DNA from: Paenibacillus sp. FSL M7-0420
GTDB taxonomy: Bacteria; Bacillota; Bacilli; Paenibacillales; Paenibacillaceae
NCBI RefSeq assembly: GCF_038002345.1
Contig: NZ_JBBOCJ010000001.1
Location: 2,790,001-2,854,000 of the forward strand
Direction: 5' to 3'
Length of the DNA: 64,000 nt
Shown: positions 25,292 through 32,940 of the stretch, piece after piece
Numbering within the stretch: position 1 is the stretch's first letter
How the letters are laid out: every line of letters starts with the position of its first letter
Translations under genes and position numbers: made by a program
The notes under the pieces: model-generated
What the model was told of the DNA's origin: nothing
Database searches by the model: none
What the model saw: only the letters and a program-made list of their open reading frames with translations

Positions 25292-26188
25292 GTGCATCAA
25301 ACCAATTCCAAACTTAGATTCCGCACCAAAAGTGTGTTGACCGGATGGTCCTTCGTCCTGCTGGCGGTCATTCTGATCTTCGTCTTCTATTTCTATCCGA
25401 TGCTTCAAGCACTCATTCTGTCGTTCCAGACGGGAACGGGCAGCAATCTTACCTTCACCGGCTTCGATAACTATTCACGGCTTCTGTCTGACAAAACATT
25501 CATTGTATCGGTTAAGAACACCTTCATCTATCTGCTGGTTCAAGTGCCGCTGATGATCATCCTCGCGCTGTTTATCTCGGTGCTGCTGAATGACAGTAAG
25601 CTGAGATTCAAAGGATTCTTCCGCACGGCGATCTTCCTGCCCTGTGTCACTTCACTGGTTGCGTATTCTGTGGTATTCAAGTATTTGTTCTCCGGCAATG
25701 GCCTGGTGAATACGATGCTGCTGAAGCTTCATCTGGTTAGTGCCCCGATTGAATGGATCACCGATCCGTTCTGGGCCAAAATCACCATTATCATAGCGAT
25801 CACTTGGCGCTGGACGGGCTACAATATGATTTTTTACCTGTCCGCCCTGCAAAATATCGATCACTCCATCTACGAGGCCGCCCGGATTGACGGAGCTTCA
25901 GCTTCCCGCCAATTCTTCGGAATTACGGTCCCGCTGCTGAAGCCGATCATCCTGTTCACCTCGATTACCTCAACCATCGGGACCCTGCAATTGTTCGACG
26001 AGGTCATGAATATTACGAAGGGCGGCCCGGGCAACGCGACCCAGACGATCTCCCAGTATATCTATAATTTGTCGTTCAAATATGCAGCAGACTTCGGCTA
26101 TGCAGCCACCGTATCGTATTCGATTGTCATTATGATCGCGCTGCTGTCGGTCATCCAGTTCAAAGTGGCAGGTGATAAAAATGGCTAA
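25292..26188 (+). CDS. sugar ABC transporter permease (MalF-like)
   Basis: A 298-residue inner-membrane permease with six hydrophobic segments. The EAA loop that contacts the ATPase is visible as YEAARIDGASASRQFFGITVPLL near residue 190. The GTG at 25292 has AAAGGA upstream. Its end overlaps the next gene by 8 bp. It forms the membrane channel with the downstream permease. Confidence 0.92.
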   Translation: MHQTNSKLRFRTKSVLTGWSFVLLAVILIFVFYFYPMLQALILSFQTGTGSNLTFTGFDNYSRLLSDKTFIVSVKNTFIYLLVQVPLMIILALFISVLLNDSKLRFKGFFRTAIFLPCVTSLVAYSVVFKYLFSGNGLVNTMLLKLHLVSAPIEWITDPFWAKITIIIAITWRWTGYNMIFYLSALQNIDHSIYEAARIDGASASRQFFGITVPLLKPIILFTSITSTIGTLQLFDEVMNITKGGPGNATQTISQYIYNLSFKYAADFGYAATVSYSIVIMIALLSVIQFKVAGDKNG

Positions 26189-27005
26189 AAGTAAACGTTT
26201 CTTCATGTATCTGTTCCTCAGCATCGCGGCCATTGTCTCAATCTTTCCATTCCTGTGGATGGTCGTCAGCTCGACGAACCAGTCGGTGGATGTCACCCGC
26301 GGGCGTCTGCTGCCAGGCACCCATCTGCTGGAGAATCTGCGCAAGCTGCTGGACACTACGGACCTGCAGTTATCCCTGATGAATTCAGCGAAAATCTCGG
26401 TAACCACCACGCTGCTGGCGCTGCTGATTGCCTCGCTGGCCGGTTACGGCTTCGAGGTCTTCCGCAGCCGCTCGAAGGATATTGTATTCAACATTCTGCT
26501 GCTGTCGATGATGATTCCGTTCGCCGCGCTGATGATCCCGCTGTACCGGATGTTCGGCCAGATCTCGAACGTCTTCCCATGGATGGGCATCGATACGATG
26601 GTCTCGGTCATTCTGCCTACCGTGACTACCGCGTTCCTGATTTTCTTTTTCCGCCAGAGTACGAAGATGTTCCCGAAGGAGCTGCTGGAGGCCGGGCGGA
26701 TGGATGGGCTTAGCGAGCTGGGCATCTTCCTGCGCATCTATCTGCCGACGATGAAGACGACTTACGCCGCCGGAGCGATCATTACGTTCATGTCGAGCTG
26801 GAACAACTATCTCTGGCCGCTGATCGTATTGCAGACGCCGCAGACCAAAACCATGCCGCTGCTCATCTCCACCCTCGGCTCAGGCTACGCCCCGGACTAC
26901 GGGATGATTATGATTGCGATTGTAATCGGCACGATCCCTACTGCGCTGGTATTCTTCGTGATGCAGAAGCATTTTGTGGCGGGGATGATCGGGTCGGTGA
27001 AGTAA
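26181..27005 (+). CDS. sugar ABC transporter permease (MalG-like)
   Basis: A 274-residue permease with six hydrophobic segments. Its EAA loop is LLEAGRMDGLSELGIFLRIYLPTM near residue 175, and the ending HFVAGMIGSVK is typical of MalG-type CUT1 permeases. ATG 26181 overlaps the previous gene. It is the last gene of the operon and is followed by a copy of the dispersed structured repeat. Confidence 0.92.
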   Translation: MAKSKRFFMYLFLSIAAIVSIFPFLWMVVSSTNQSVDVTRGRLLPGTHLLENLRKLLDTTDLQLSLMNSAKISVTTTLLALLIASLAGYGFEVFRSRSKDIVFNILLLSMMIPFAALMIPLYRMFGQISNVFPWMGIDTMVSVILPTVTTAFLIFFFRQSTKMFPKELLEAGRMDGLSELGIFLRIYLPTMKTTYAAGAIITFMSSWNNYLWPLIVLQTPQTKTMPLLISTLGSGYAPDYGMIMIAIVIGTIPTALVFFVMQKHFVAGMIGSVK

Positions 27006-27029
27006 TGTGAACAGGAGCAATTCTACACT

Positions 27030-27194
27030 TTGGGAGTAGTCGTGGCTCCGGGGATTGTTTGGACTTTCGGCCGCTGTTGTCTCCAGATTTCTTGATTCAA
27101 GCCGCTTCCAGCGGTTGAAATCCGGAGACAAAGGCGGACGCTGCCGCTCCTACAGTTCCAAACATCCCCTCCGCCACTCCTCCCAAAAGGGGGA
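27030..27194 (-). repeat. dispersed structured repeat, copy 1
   Basis: A 165-bp element that recurs nearly identically at 29005-29167 and in divergent form at 32125 and 60006 (opposite strand). Read on the minus strand its centre is TTGTCTCCGGATTTC, an inner hairpin CCGCT-GGA-AGCGG, and GAAATCTGGAGACAA, so a 15-bp outer stem encloses a 5-bp inner one. Flanking conserved blocks are GGAACTGTAGGAGCG and AACAGCGGCCGAAAGTCC. About six differences separate it from copy 2. No open frame through it is coding. Confidence 0.9.
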
Positions 27195-27302
27195 AGCTCA
27201 AGTTCAATTACTGTGGGGGTAGGGCAGGGGGGAAAGGCAAGAGCTCTATCGCTGAATGTTCGCTACAAACACAGCTTCATTCATTAACTTAAAGCTTCCG
27301 TA

Positions 27303-27330
27303 TTGACATATCGCAAATCATCGATATGAT
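27303..27330 (+). promoter_or_regulatory. promoter and operator of arsR-like gene
   Basis: TTGACA (27303-27308) and TATGAT (27325-27330) are 16 bp apart. The dyad CATATCG-N8-CGATATG at 27307-27328 fills the spacer, and a matching ATATCG-N8-CGATAT lies before the MFS gene. The start ATG at 27338 falls where transcription should begin and has no ribosome site, so the mRNA may be leaderless. The rest of the gap 27195-27302 shows nothing. Confidence 0.65.
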
Positions 27331-27337
27331 AATGACT

Positions 27338-27640
27338 ATGAATCCAATTGATGTATTTAAGGCTTTGTCGAATGAATCCAGGTTACAGATCTTACAATGG
27401 CTCAAAGAGCCATACGTTCATTTCAAACCCCATGAAGGAGTAGATATGGAAGAGATCGGGGTTTGTGTAAGTCAAATAACCGACAAGCTGAACATGACTC
27501 AGTCCACGGCTTCTCAATATCTTACGATGTTGCAGCGGGCAGGGCTAATCACCACAAAACGTATTGGCAAATTTACGTATTATCAGAGAGACGAGGAAGC
27601 CATACGTCAGTTAGCGCAGTATACGATGACAGATATGTAA
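27338..27640 (+). CDS. ArsR/SmtB-family transcriptional repressor
   Basis: A 100-residue winged-helix regulator: FKALSNESRLQILQWL at the N-terminus, then a DNA-recognition helix (TDKLNMTQSTASQYLTMLQRAGLI) and a beta-wing (TTKRIGKFTYYQRDEEAI). It lacks the ELCVCDL metal site; the single motif Cys is in IGVCVSQI. ATG 27338 (MNPIDVF) is chosen over 27326, which lies inside the operator. It is AT-rich compared with the sugar operon upstream. It very likely represses itself and the MFS gene through the shared dyads. Confidence 0.85.
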   Translation: MNPIDVFKALSNESRLQILQWLKEPYVHFKPHEGVDMEEIGVCVSQITDKLNMTQSTASQYLTMLQRAGLITTKRIGKFTYYQRDEEAIRQLAQYTMTDM

Positions 27641-27692
27641 GAGAGATAACACTGAGTTCTTTACCGGGAATTCGGCGTTATCTTGACATTAT

Positions 27693-27712
27693 ATATCGAC
27701 AATTCGCGATAT
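27693..27712 (+). promoter_or_regulatory. operator upstream of MFS gene
   Basis: ATATCG-N8-CGATAT, the same dyad as at 27307-27328, follows TTGACA (27683-27688). A weaker third version (TATCGATAATTCGTGA) lies about 30 bp further on. Confidence 0.65.
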
Positions 27713-27783
27713 GTCTTTTTTGTTATCGTATCGATAATTCGTGAATTGTATATTCAAAATAATCAAAGGAGCTGTATCATTTT

Positions 27784-28953
27784 ATGTCACTAAGCTGGAA
27801 GGTTTATATTTTAGCCATTGTTAGTTTTTTGGTAGGGACGTCCGAGTATATTCTGTCTGGCATTCTAGATAAGGTATCCATTTCTCTTGGTGTTTCAGTT
27901 GCTGCCGCCGGGCAATTAATTACGATTTTTTCGCTGGTCTACGCTATATTTACTCCTATTCTTATGGCTGTAACCGCAAGTATGGACAGGCGGAAATTAA
28001 TTATGCTGGGTCTAGGTTTGTTTGTGGTATCTAATGTTCTCGCCGTTCTTTTGCCCGGGTATGGATTGTTTGTGGTAGCCCGCATCATTATGGCCATGGG
28101 TGCAGGTGTAGTAGTTGTTACCGCCTTAAACATTGCAGCGAAAATTGCGCCTTAGGGGAAACAAGCAAGCGCGATTGCAACAGTCGTAATGGGCTTTACA
28201 GCATCCTTAATTATTGGCGTACCTCTTGGGCGCATTGCAGCGGATACGCTTGGCTGGAAATCTGTGTTCGGGGGAATTGCCCTTCTAGGTATTATCGCAA
28301 TGGTCATCCTTTCTTTCGCCATCCCGCGTGTTAAGGGAGATGAACCTATTCCATTACGCCAACAATTAAGTTTACTGCAAAAGCCTAAGGTAGCATTGGG
28401 ATTAGCGATTACCTTCTTTTGGCTTGGCGGATATTCGGTTACCTATACGTATCTTTCACCGTATCTGCTTGGAGTATCGGGCATAAGTGATAAATATCTT
28501 AGCGGAGCTTTGCTTATATTTGGAATAGCCAGCATGATAGGCTCCAAGATCGGTGGCTTCAGCACGGACCGGTGGGGGGTTAACCGAACCTTATTCAGCG
28601 GATTGATACTCCATATTGTAATGCTGATCCTATTGTCTTTGGTGACGAATACATTCATTGGTGTAATGGTCGTGCTATTGTTGTGGTCGTTCTCCGCATG
28701 GTCCTCTGGTCCAACGCAGCAATATCATTTAACGACAATTGAACCCGAAGCATCGGGTGTTATGCTTGGTCTTAATCAGTCGATGATGCAGCTTGCTATG
28801 GCAGCGGGTGCTGGTATAGGCGGGGTAGCGATTGAAAAGATCTCGCTTGCATCGATTACATGGATTGGTGCTGCAGGGGTTGCGATTGCTATAATCGCTA
28901 CGCTCATTTTATATAGAATGAATTCTAAATCAGAGATGAGTGTTCAACATTAA
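27784..28953 (+). pseudogene. MFS efflux transporter interrupted by one in-frame stop
   Basis: A twelve-segment major facilitator protein of the DHA1 group, similar in layout to PbuE/YdhL-type exporters (GQLITIFSLVYAIFTP, DRRKLIMLG, GVPLGRIAADTLGW). The frame is open from ATG 27784 (AAAGGAG upstream) to 28953 except for a TAG at codon 124 (28153-28155), in KIAP-stop-GKQASAI. One base change from GAG, the Glu codon expected there, would explain it. Codons on both sides look undamaged, so the mutation is recent, or the stop is read through, or it is a sequencing error. AT-rich, probably acquired together with the ArsR gene. Confidence 0.85.
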
Positions 28954-29004
28954 GTTCAAAATAAGTGAATGATGCTGCGTGAAGTGTACTTACTTCCGGC
29001 TTGT

Positions 29005-29167
29005 TTTGGGAGTAGTCGTGGCTCCAGAGATTGTTTGGACTTTCGGCCGCTGTTGTCTCCAGATTTCTTGATTCAAGCCGCTTCCAGCGGTTGAAATCCG
29101 GAGACAAAGGCGGACACTACCGCTCCTACAGTTCCAAACATCCCTTCCGCCACTCCTCCCAAAGGGG
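29005..29167 (-). repeat. dispersed structured repeat, copy 2
   Basis: Near-identical to copy 1 (about six differences in ~163 bp) and in the same orientation, so the two copies form direct repeats around the arsR-MFS pair. The 15-bp stem and inner hairpin are fully conserved. Confidence 0.9.
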
Positions 29168-29227
29168 TGGACCAAGTACGCTTACCGTGGGGTGGCGCAT
29201 GGATGTTTTAATCGCTGCTGTTTGTCT

Positions 29228-29498
29228 TCATTTAATGCCTCCCGTTAGTATATTTCCCTCCCAATCCACGAAAATGAGAGTTTCTTTATCCATAAGGCTC
29301 CATTCAATTATGGTTTTCACATGGCCCGGCGTTATAACGTTGTCATCCCACAACTTCATAGGAAAAGTTGAATTTTTTATCATCCGAAACAATAAATAGT
29401 TTTATTCGTCCGTACTCTTCATCGTCTTCTTTGACATACCAGAAATAACTCTTTTCACCATAAACGAATTTTCTTCTTCCCTTTTTATTAACACCCAA
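29228..29498 (-). pseudogene. frameshifted small protein gene, unknown
   Basis: From TTG 29498 the minus strand encodes LGVNKKGRRKFVYGEK then SYFWYVKEDDEEYGRIKLFIVSDDKKFNFSYEVVG and stops at 29343. In another frame it continues directly as LWDDNVITPGHVKTIIEW ... FVDWEGNILTGGIK to a stop at 29228. Removing one T from the GTT before GTGGGATG joins the halves as SYEVWDDN. The product would be about 90 residues. I do not know its function; it follows the immunity-like gene closely and is AT-rich, like the rest of this patch. Confidence 0.6.
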
Positions 29499-29517
29499 TG
29501 TGTTCGTCCCCGCATTC

Positions 29518-29883
29518 CTATATAATTCTATTTCCGATTTTCCACTTCATGAAAAAATTAATATCCTCAATCGAATCGAGAATTCTCCATTCATATTCTT
29601 TATTCTCACGAAGCTCGCTTAGAACGAGGGGTTTAACGATGTGTTTCTCTAACAGTCCTTTCGTCCTGGAAATATATGCGAATCCCAAAATAGCATTGGC
29701 TCGAATAGCAGCAGACTCATGATCCGCAAGCTGGGCACAAATATCTTGGGCAAACTTCCAGTTGGGATGGTACTCACCGATAGAAAGAGGGAGCGTCAGA
29801 AGATCAGCGGCGTCATTTCTTTTTAGACGGTCCTTTATCTCCTCGCTGGAAAGATCATTGGGCGGTGTATAAATTTTGGACAA
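29518..29883 (-). CDS. HEAT-like small protein, possible immunity factor
   Basis: A 121-residue soluble protein: MSKIYTPPNDLSSEEIKDRLKRND, then helical repeats (CAQLADHESAAIRANAILGFAYISRTK) reminiscent of HEAT repeats, ending KWKIGNRII. Proteins of this look occur singly or beside polymorphic toxins as immunity genes, but no toxin is visible here. The TTG 29883 start lies a few bases after the stop of a 14-codon upstream frame that has a better ribosome site. AT-rich, in the accessory patch. Confidence 0.6.
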   Translation of the reverse strand: MSKIYTPPNDLSSEEIKDRLKRNDAADLLTLPLSIGEYHPNWKFAQDICAQLADHESAAIRANAILGFAYISRTKGLLEKHIVKPLVLSELRENKEYEWRILDSIEDINFFMKWKIGNRII

Positions 29884-29885
29884 TT

Positions 29886-29930
29886 TCAGTATAATTCTCC
29901 TTCATCCCCTTGTACTTTGGCATAGCTCAT
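29886..29930 (-). CDS. 14-residue upstream ORF, possibly coupled
   Basis: ATG 29930 on the minus strand is preceded by AAAGGAG and encodes M-S-Y-A-K-V-Q-G-D-E-G-E-L-Y, stopping at 29886 just before the TTG of the immunity-like gene. It could be a leader for translational coupling or the remnant of a deleted gene. The rest of the gap up to 30156 shows no gene. Confidence 0.35.
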   Translation of the reverse strand: MSYAKVQGDEGELY

Positions 29931-30156
29931 AACACTAATCTCCTTTGCAATAACTTCATTTTAATTATAAATATATCAAGAAAGTATTCAAACGCCTTCT
30001 ACATGTTCAAGCTGAGAAAGAGCATGTCACGAAAAGACACTGCTTCCCTGTGAGGGTTGTTAAATTTTACTAGAGACGCGCAACTGATGAGGGGATTTGG
30101 AGTAATAAGAAAGATGATAAAAATATATGAAATAGAGGGAAAGAGAGGATTTTGGG

Positions 30157-30984
30157 ATGAAGACAGGTAAAAAAGTGTGGACAGCCTTACTGGCTGCGGG
30201 ATTGAGCTTCGCCATGTTGACGGGTGTGAATCCGGGGAAGGTAGAGGCGGCGGCTAAGAAATACCCTGCGCTTCTGAAAATCAACGATTATTATGTGCTC
30301 TATACAGCACCAAAGGCGCCATATGTGGATTCCAACTACCGAACGATGATCCCGCTTCGCTCCATTAGCGAGCTGATGGGGGCGAAGGTCAGCTATGATG
30401 CCAAGGCTAGAACGGCTGCCATCGAAAAGGATAGTGTAACGGTTAAGTTCACCATTGGTTCCAAATCTGTTTCGGTTAACGGGGTTGCCGGATCGATGGA
30501 CACGGTTCCGGTGATGGAGCAGAATTCAATGTTCATCCCGGTCAGTGTGCTGGCCGGACGTCTGGGTATTGTGAGCAAATGGGATCAGGCGAATCAACTA
30601 TACACTCTGACGGGTGAAACCCTGATGCAGACGGATATCATCAAGCTTTCTTTAGAGGACAATGAGAACGGACCCTTCACTTCCCCACCGGGGAAGATCA
30701 TTAGCAACGATGCGTTCCGGCCAGTTTCTTACACCTTTGACCCTGCAAAAGGCAGCTTCACGGTGAAGGCAAAGAATATAACAGGTAAGGATGTACCTGA
30801 AGGGGCGGCGGATGTTGCCGCGTATATACTTTATGATGAACTAATTCAATTGCCGCCGCAGGAACGGGAAAGACCGGCTGTGCGTAAGGATGGAACGATT
30901 GAGGTTACCGTTAAAACCGAAACACCGAGTACTCCAGCTTATTTACTTGTAAAAGGGCGCCTGCTCGACCGTTCCGGAAATTAA
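30157..30984 (+). CDS. secreted protein with copper amine oxidase N-terminal-like domain
   Basis: A 275-residue secreted protein. The signal peptide runs to about residue 32 (GVNPGKVEAAA). Residues about 55-150 form a copper amine oxidase N-terminal-like (stalk) domain: RTMIPLRSISELMGAKVSYDAKARTAAI and SMFIPVSVLAGRLGIVSKWDQ. In Paenibacillus this domain is a widespread surface module unrelated to oxidase activity. The C-terminal part (residues 155-275) is unrecognised. ATG has GAGAGGA at a somewhat long spacing. Confidence 0.75.
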   Translation: MKTGKKVWTALLAAGLSFAMLTGVNPGKVEAAAKKYPALLKINDYYVLYTAPKAPYVDSNYRTMIPLRSISELMGAKVSYDAKARTAAIEKDSVTVKFTIGSKSVSVNGVAGSMDTVPVMEQNSMFIPVSVLAGRLGIVSKWDQANQLYTLTGETLMQTDIIKLSLEDNENGPFTSPPGKIISNDAFRPVSYTFDPAKGSFTVKAKNITGKDVPEGAADVAAYILYDELIQLPPQERERPAVRKDGTIEVTVKTETPSTPAYLLVKGRLLDRSGN

Positions 30985-31018
30985 TTTCAATTTCGATTTT
31001 GAATCAGAGGTGAATTCG

Positions 31019-32080
31019 TTGAAGGACATGCTGGCGATTAAAAAGGCAGTAAGTACCTTGCGGGATGAGGAAGTAAAGTCGTACTTGACGCAGCTTCTGG
31101 CGGGAATTGGCGAGTTGAAGGAGCAGAGCGAACTGCTGGAGGAGCGCATGGCGGAGCCGGTTGCTAGATTGATTGACCAGTACTCATCACTGATGAGTCT
31201 TCCGGCACAGCGTGCCTTCTGGGACCCTGCACCTGACAGTACCCATGTTCATATTCTCTGCGGCGACTCCTTCGGAGGCAGTGTGAAGCAGGTGCTTAAA
31301 GAATTTGGCTGGACGGATACCCATAAGCTGATTATCCTGCGGGAGAATTATGCTATAGGTCCGCTGGATCAGTTGGATACGCCAGTAGGGAGGAAACTGC
31401 GCAGCGAATGGTTCCGCCAAAATATAACGGAAAATTATAATGTCTCATATGATTGTGAAGAAGAGTATACGGAGCTGCTGGACAATCTGGAGCAGATTCC
31501 CGAACAGGCCAAGGTTGTGATCTGGACCGGGAGCAATGCATCCGAGCAGGCAGGGCTGCGTCTTACGGTCCATTTGCTGGCGAACAGACAGAATGAGATT
31601 GTAGTGCTTAATGCCGGGGCCATCTGTGAGGAGCTGTTCAACTGGCCGGATGCTTTCATTAACTTCTGCCATTCCGGTGAGATTCCGTCAGACAAGCTCC
31701 GGGAAGCGCTTCTGCGGATCGGTGACGCCAGCAGGCTGACTGCTGCGGATATCATGCGGCTGGCCCGGGAATGGCAGCAGATCGCAGAGCAGTGCGGGGC
31801 TCTGCGAATCTGGCAAGAGGACGCCCTCCTGGAGGTGCCTGCCGATTATTATGATGGCTATCTGCTGGAAAAGCTGGATTCACTGACACCCCCGCCAGGA
31901 GAAGACGGATTCCTGAAATCAGCCCGGCTGGTCGGAGAGGCGCTCGGATACTGTGAGCAGTATGTCGGTGATACTTATTTCGAGCATAGGGTGAGGGAGT
32001 TGATCTACAGCGGGGTACTGGAGATCAAGGGCGTTCCCACAGCGATGAGATTCTATAGCATCCGGCGCAAGAAAGGGTAA
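31019..32080 (+). CDS. DUF1835 domain protein
   Basis: A 353-residue cytoplasmic protein with a DUF1835 domain starting at HVHILCGDSFGGSVKQVL (about residue 75), followed by EYTELLDNLEQIPEQAKVVIWTGSNASEQAGL and a C-terminal part (DYYDGYLLEKL...GEALGYCEQYVGDTYFEHRVRELI) typical of the DUF3658 region often fused to it. The N-terminal 60 residues are coiled-coil-like. Function unknown. TTG 31019 is 7 bases after AGAGGTG; GTG 31010 is inside that site. Confidence 0.78.
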   Translation: MKDMLAIKKAVSTLRDEEVKSYLTQLLAGIGELKEQSELLEERMAEPVARLIDQYSSLMSLPAQRAFWDPAPDSTHVHILCGDSFGGSVKQVLKEFGWTDTHKLIILRENYAIGPLDQLDTPVGRKLRSEWFRQNITENYNVSYDCEEEYTELLDNLEQIPEQAKVVIWTGSNASEQAGLRLTVHLLANRQNEIVVLNAGAICEELFNWPDAFINFCHSGEIPSDKLREALLRIGDASRLTAADIMRLAREWQQIAEQCGALRIWQEDALLEVPADYYDGYLLEKLDSLTPPPGEDGFLKSARLVGEALGYCEQYVGDTYFEHRVRELIYSGVLEIKGVPTAMRFYSIRRKKG

Positions 32081-32121
32081 GGTATATAAGAAGCACTAAT
32101 GAAATTAACGAAAAGCAAAAA

Positions 32122-32283
32122 GAAGCGGAGGGGAAATTTGGAACTGGAGGAGCGATAGCGTCCGCCTTTGTGTTTGGATTTCCACCGCTAATAGCGGTTA
32201 AAAATGAAGAAATTCAAACACAACAGCGGCCGGAGGGCCAAATGTTCACCGCAGCGACGACCAAGGTTGGAGTTCAGATCTTA
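32122..32283 (+). repeat. dispersed structured repeat, copy 3
   Basis: The plus-strand block AGCGGAGGGGAAATTTGG, GAACTGGAGGAGCGATAGCG and TCCGCCTTTGTG matches the minus strand of copies 1 and 2. The outer stem here is TTGTGTTTGGATTTC with GAAATTCAAACACAA. Compared with copies 1 and 2 both sides have changed together (CUCC/GGAG to GUUU/AAAC), keeping the pairing. The inner hairpin is CCGCT-AAT-AGCGG. It ends with CAACAGCGGCC...TTCACCGCAGCGACGACC. Confidence 0.8.
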
Positions 32284-32314
32284 AGTGCATTTTATATAGC
32301 AGCGGTTTAATCAG

Positions 32315-32375
32315 CAACAGCGGCCAGCAGTCCAAATGTTCACCGCAGCGACGGTCAAGCTTTGAGTTCAAATCT
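32315..32375 (+). repeat. partial second copy of the repeat tail
   Basis: CAACAGCGGCC at 32315 begins a ~61-bp copy of 32223-32283 (CCAAATGTTCACCGCAGCGAC, then GTTCA-ATCT), 92 bp after the first. It ends just before the ribosome site of the DinB gene. Confidence 0.75.
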
Positions 32376-32388
32376 AAGGAGGACAACC

Positions 32389-32880
32389 ATGCAAACCTTA
32401 TTTCGTTATAACTGGCAGGTCCGCGAGGAATGGTATCAATGGTGCGGGGAGCTGCCGGAAGAAGAGCTGGTGAAGACACGCATTGGCGGAGTGGGCGGAA
32501 TCCTGCAGACGCTGGTGCATATAGTGGATGTGGAATTAAGCTGGGTCCGGGATATGGAAGGGAAGCCGGATATCCGATTAGACTTCACGGAGTACAATAC
32601 TTTGCAGAAAATCAGAGAGGTGGACGCACGCTTCAGGCCTGAGGTGGAGTCCTTCGTAGTGGCTTGGAATGAGGGATTGGAACGGAGGATTCTAAGGGAG
32701 GATAAGCCGGATGGGCAGGTTATCCAGCATAGATGGGGCGAAGTGATGCGCCATGTTGCCGCGCATGAGATTCATCACATCGGCCAGCTCTCCATCTGGT
32801 CAAGGGAACTCGGCCGGAAGCCAGTCTCGCCTAATCTGGTGGGCAGAGGTCTGGCTACGTACTTACCCGGTACAGAATAA
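32389..32880 (+). CDS. DinB-family protein
   Basis: A 163-residue four-helix DinB/YfiT-superfamily protein. The three metal His positions are visible in LVHIVDVELSW and HEIHHIGQLSIW. Start ATG 32389 follows AAGGAGGACAACC. It lacks the GGWTV pattern of BstA, so it belongs to the general DinB group of putative metal-dependent thiol transferases with unknown substrate. Confidence 0.82.
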   Translation: MQTLFRYNWQVREEWYQWCGELPEEELVKTRIGGVGGILQTLVHIVDVELSWVRDMEGKPDIRLDFTEYNTLQKIREVDARFRPEVESFVVAWNEGLERRILREDKPDGQVIQHRWGEVMRHVAAHEIHHIGQLSIWSRELGRKPVSPNLVGRGLATYLPGTE

Positions 32881-32940
32881 AGGAGGCTGCGGGTCCTAAA
32901 ATAGTCTGGCGGTGCAGCCTCCCGGCCTCCGACTTCGTAT

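Noticed and set aside
28189..28953. Separate 254-residue MFS gene
   Set aside because: It is the same frame as the upstream part, lacks a ribosome site and starts in the middle of a membrane domain; both parts are one broken gene.
27030..29167. Composite transposon
   Set aside because: The flanking repeats contain no transposase, and no target-site duplication or terminal inverted repeats of an IS were recognised.
29031..29399. 122-residue plus-strand ORF
   Set aside because: It starts in repeat copy 2 and is antisense to the frameshifted gene, whose minus-strand frames read like protein.
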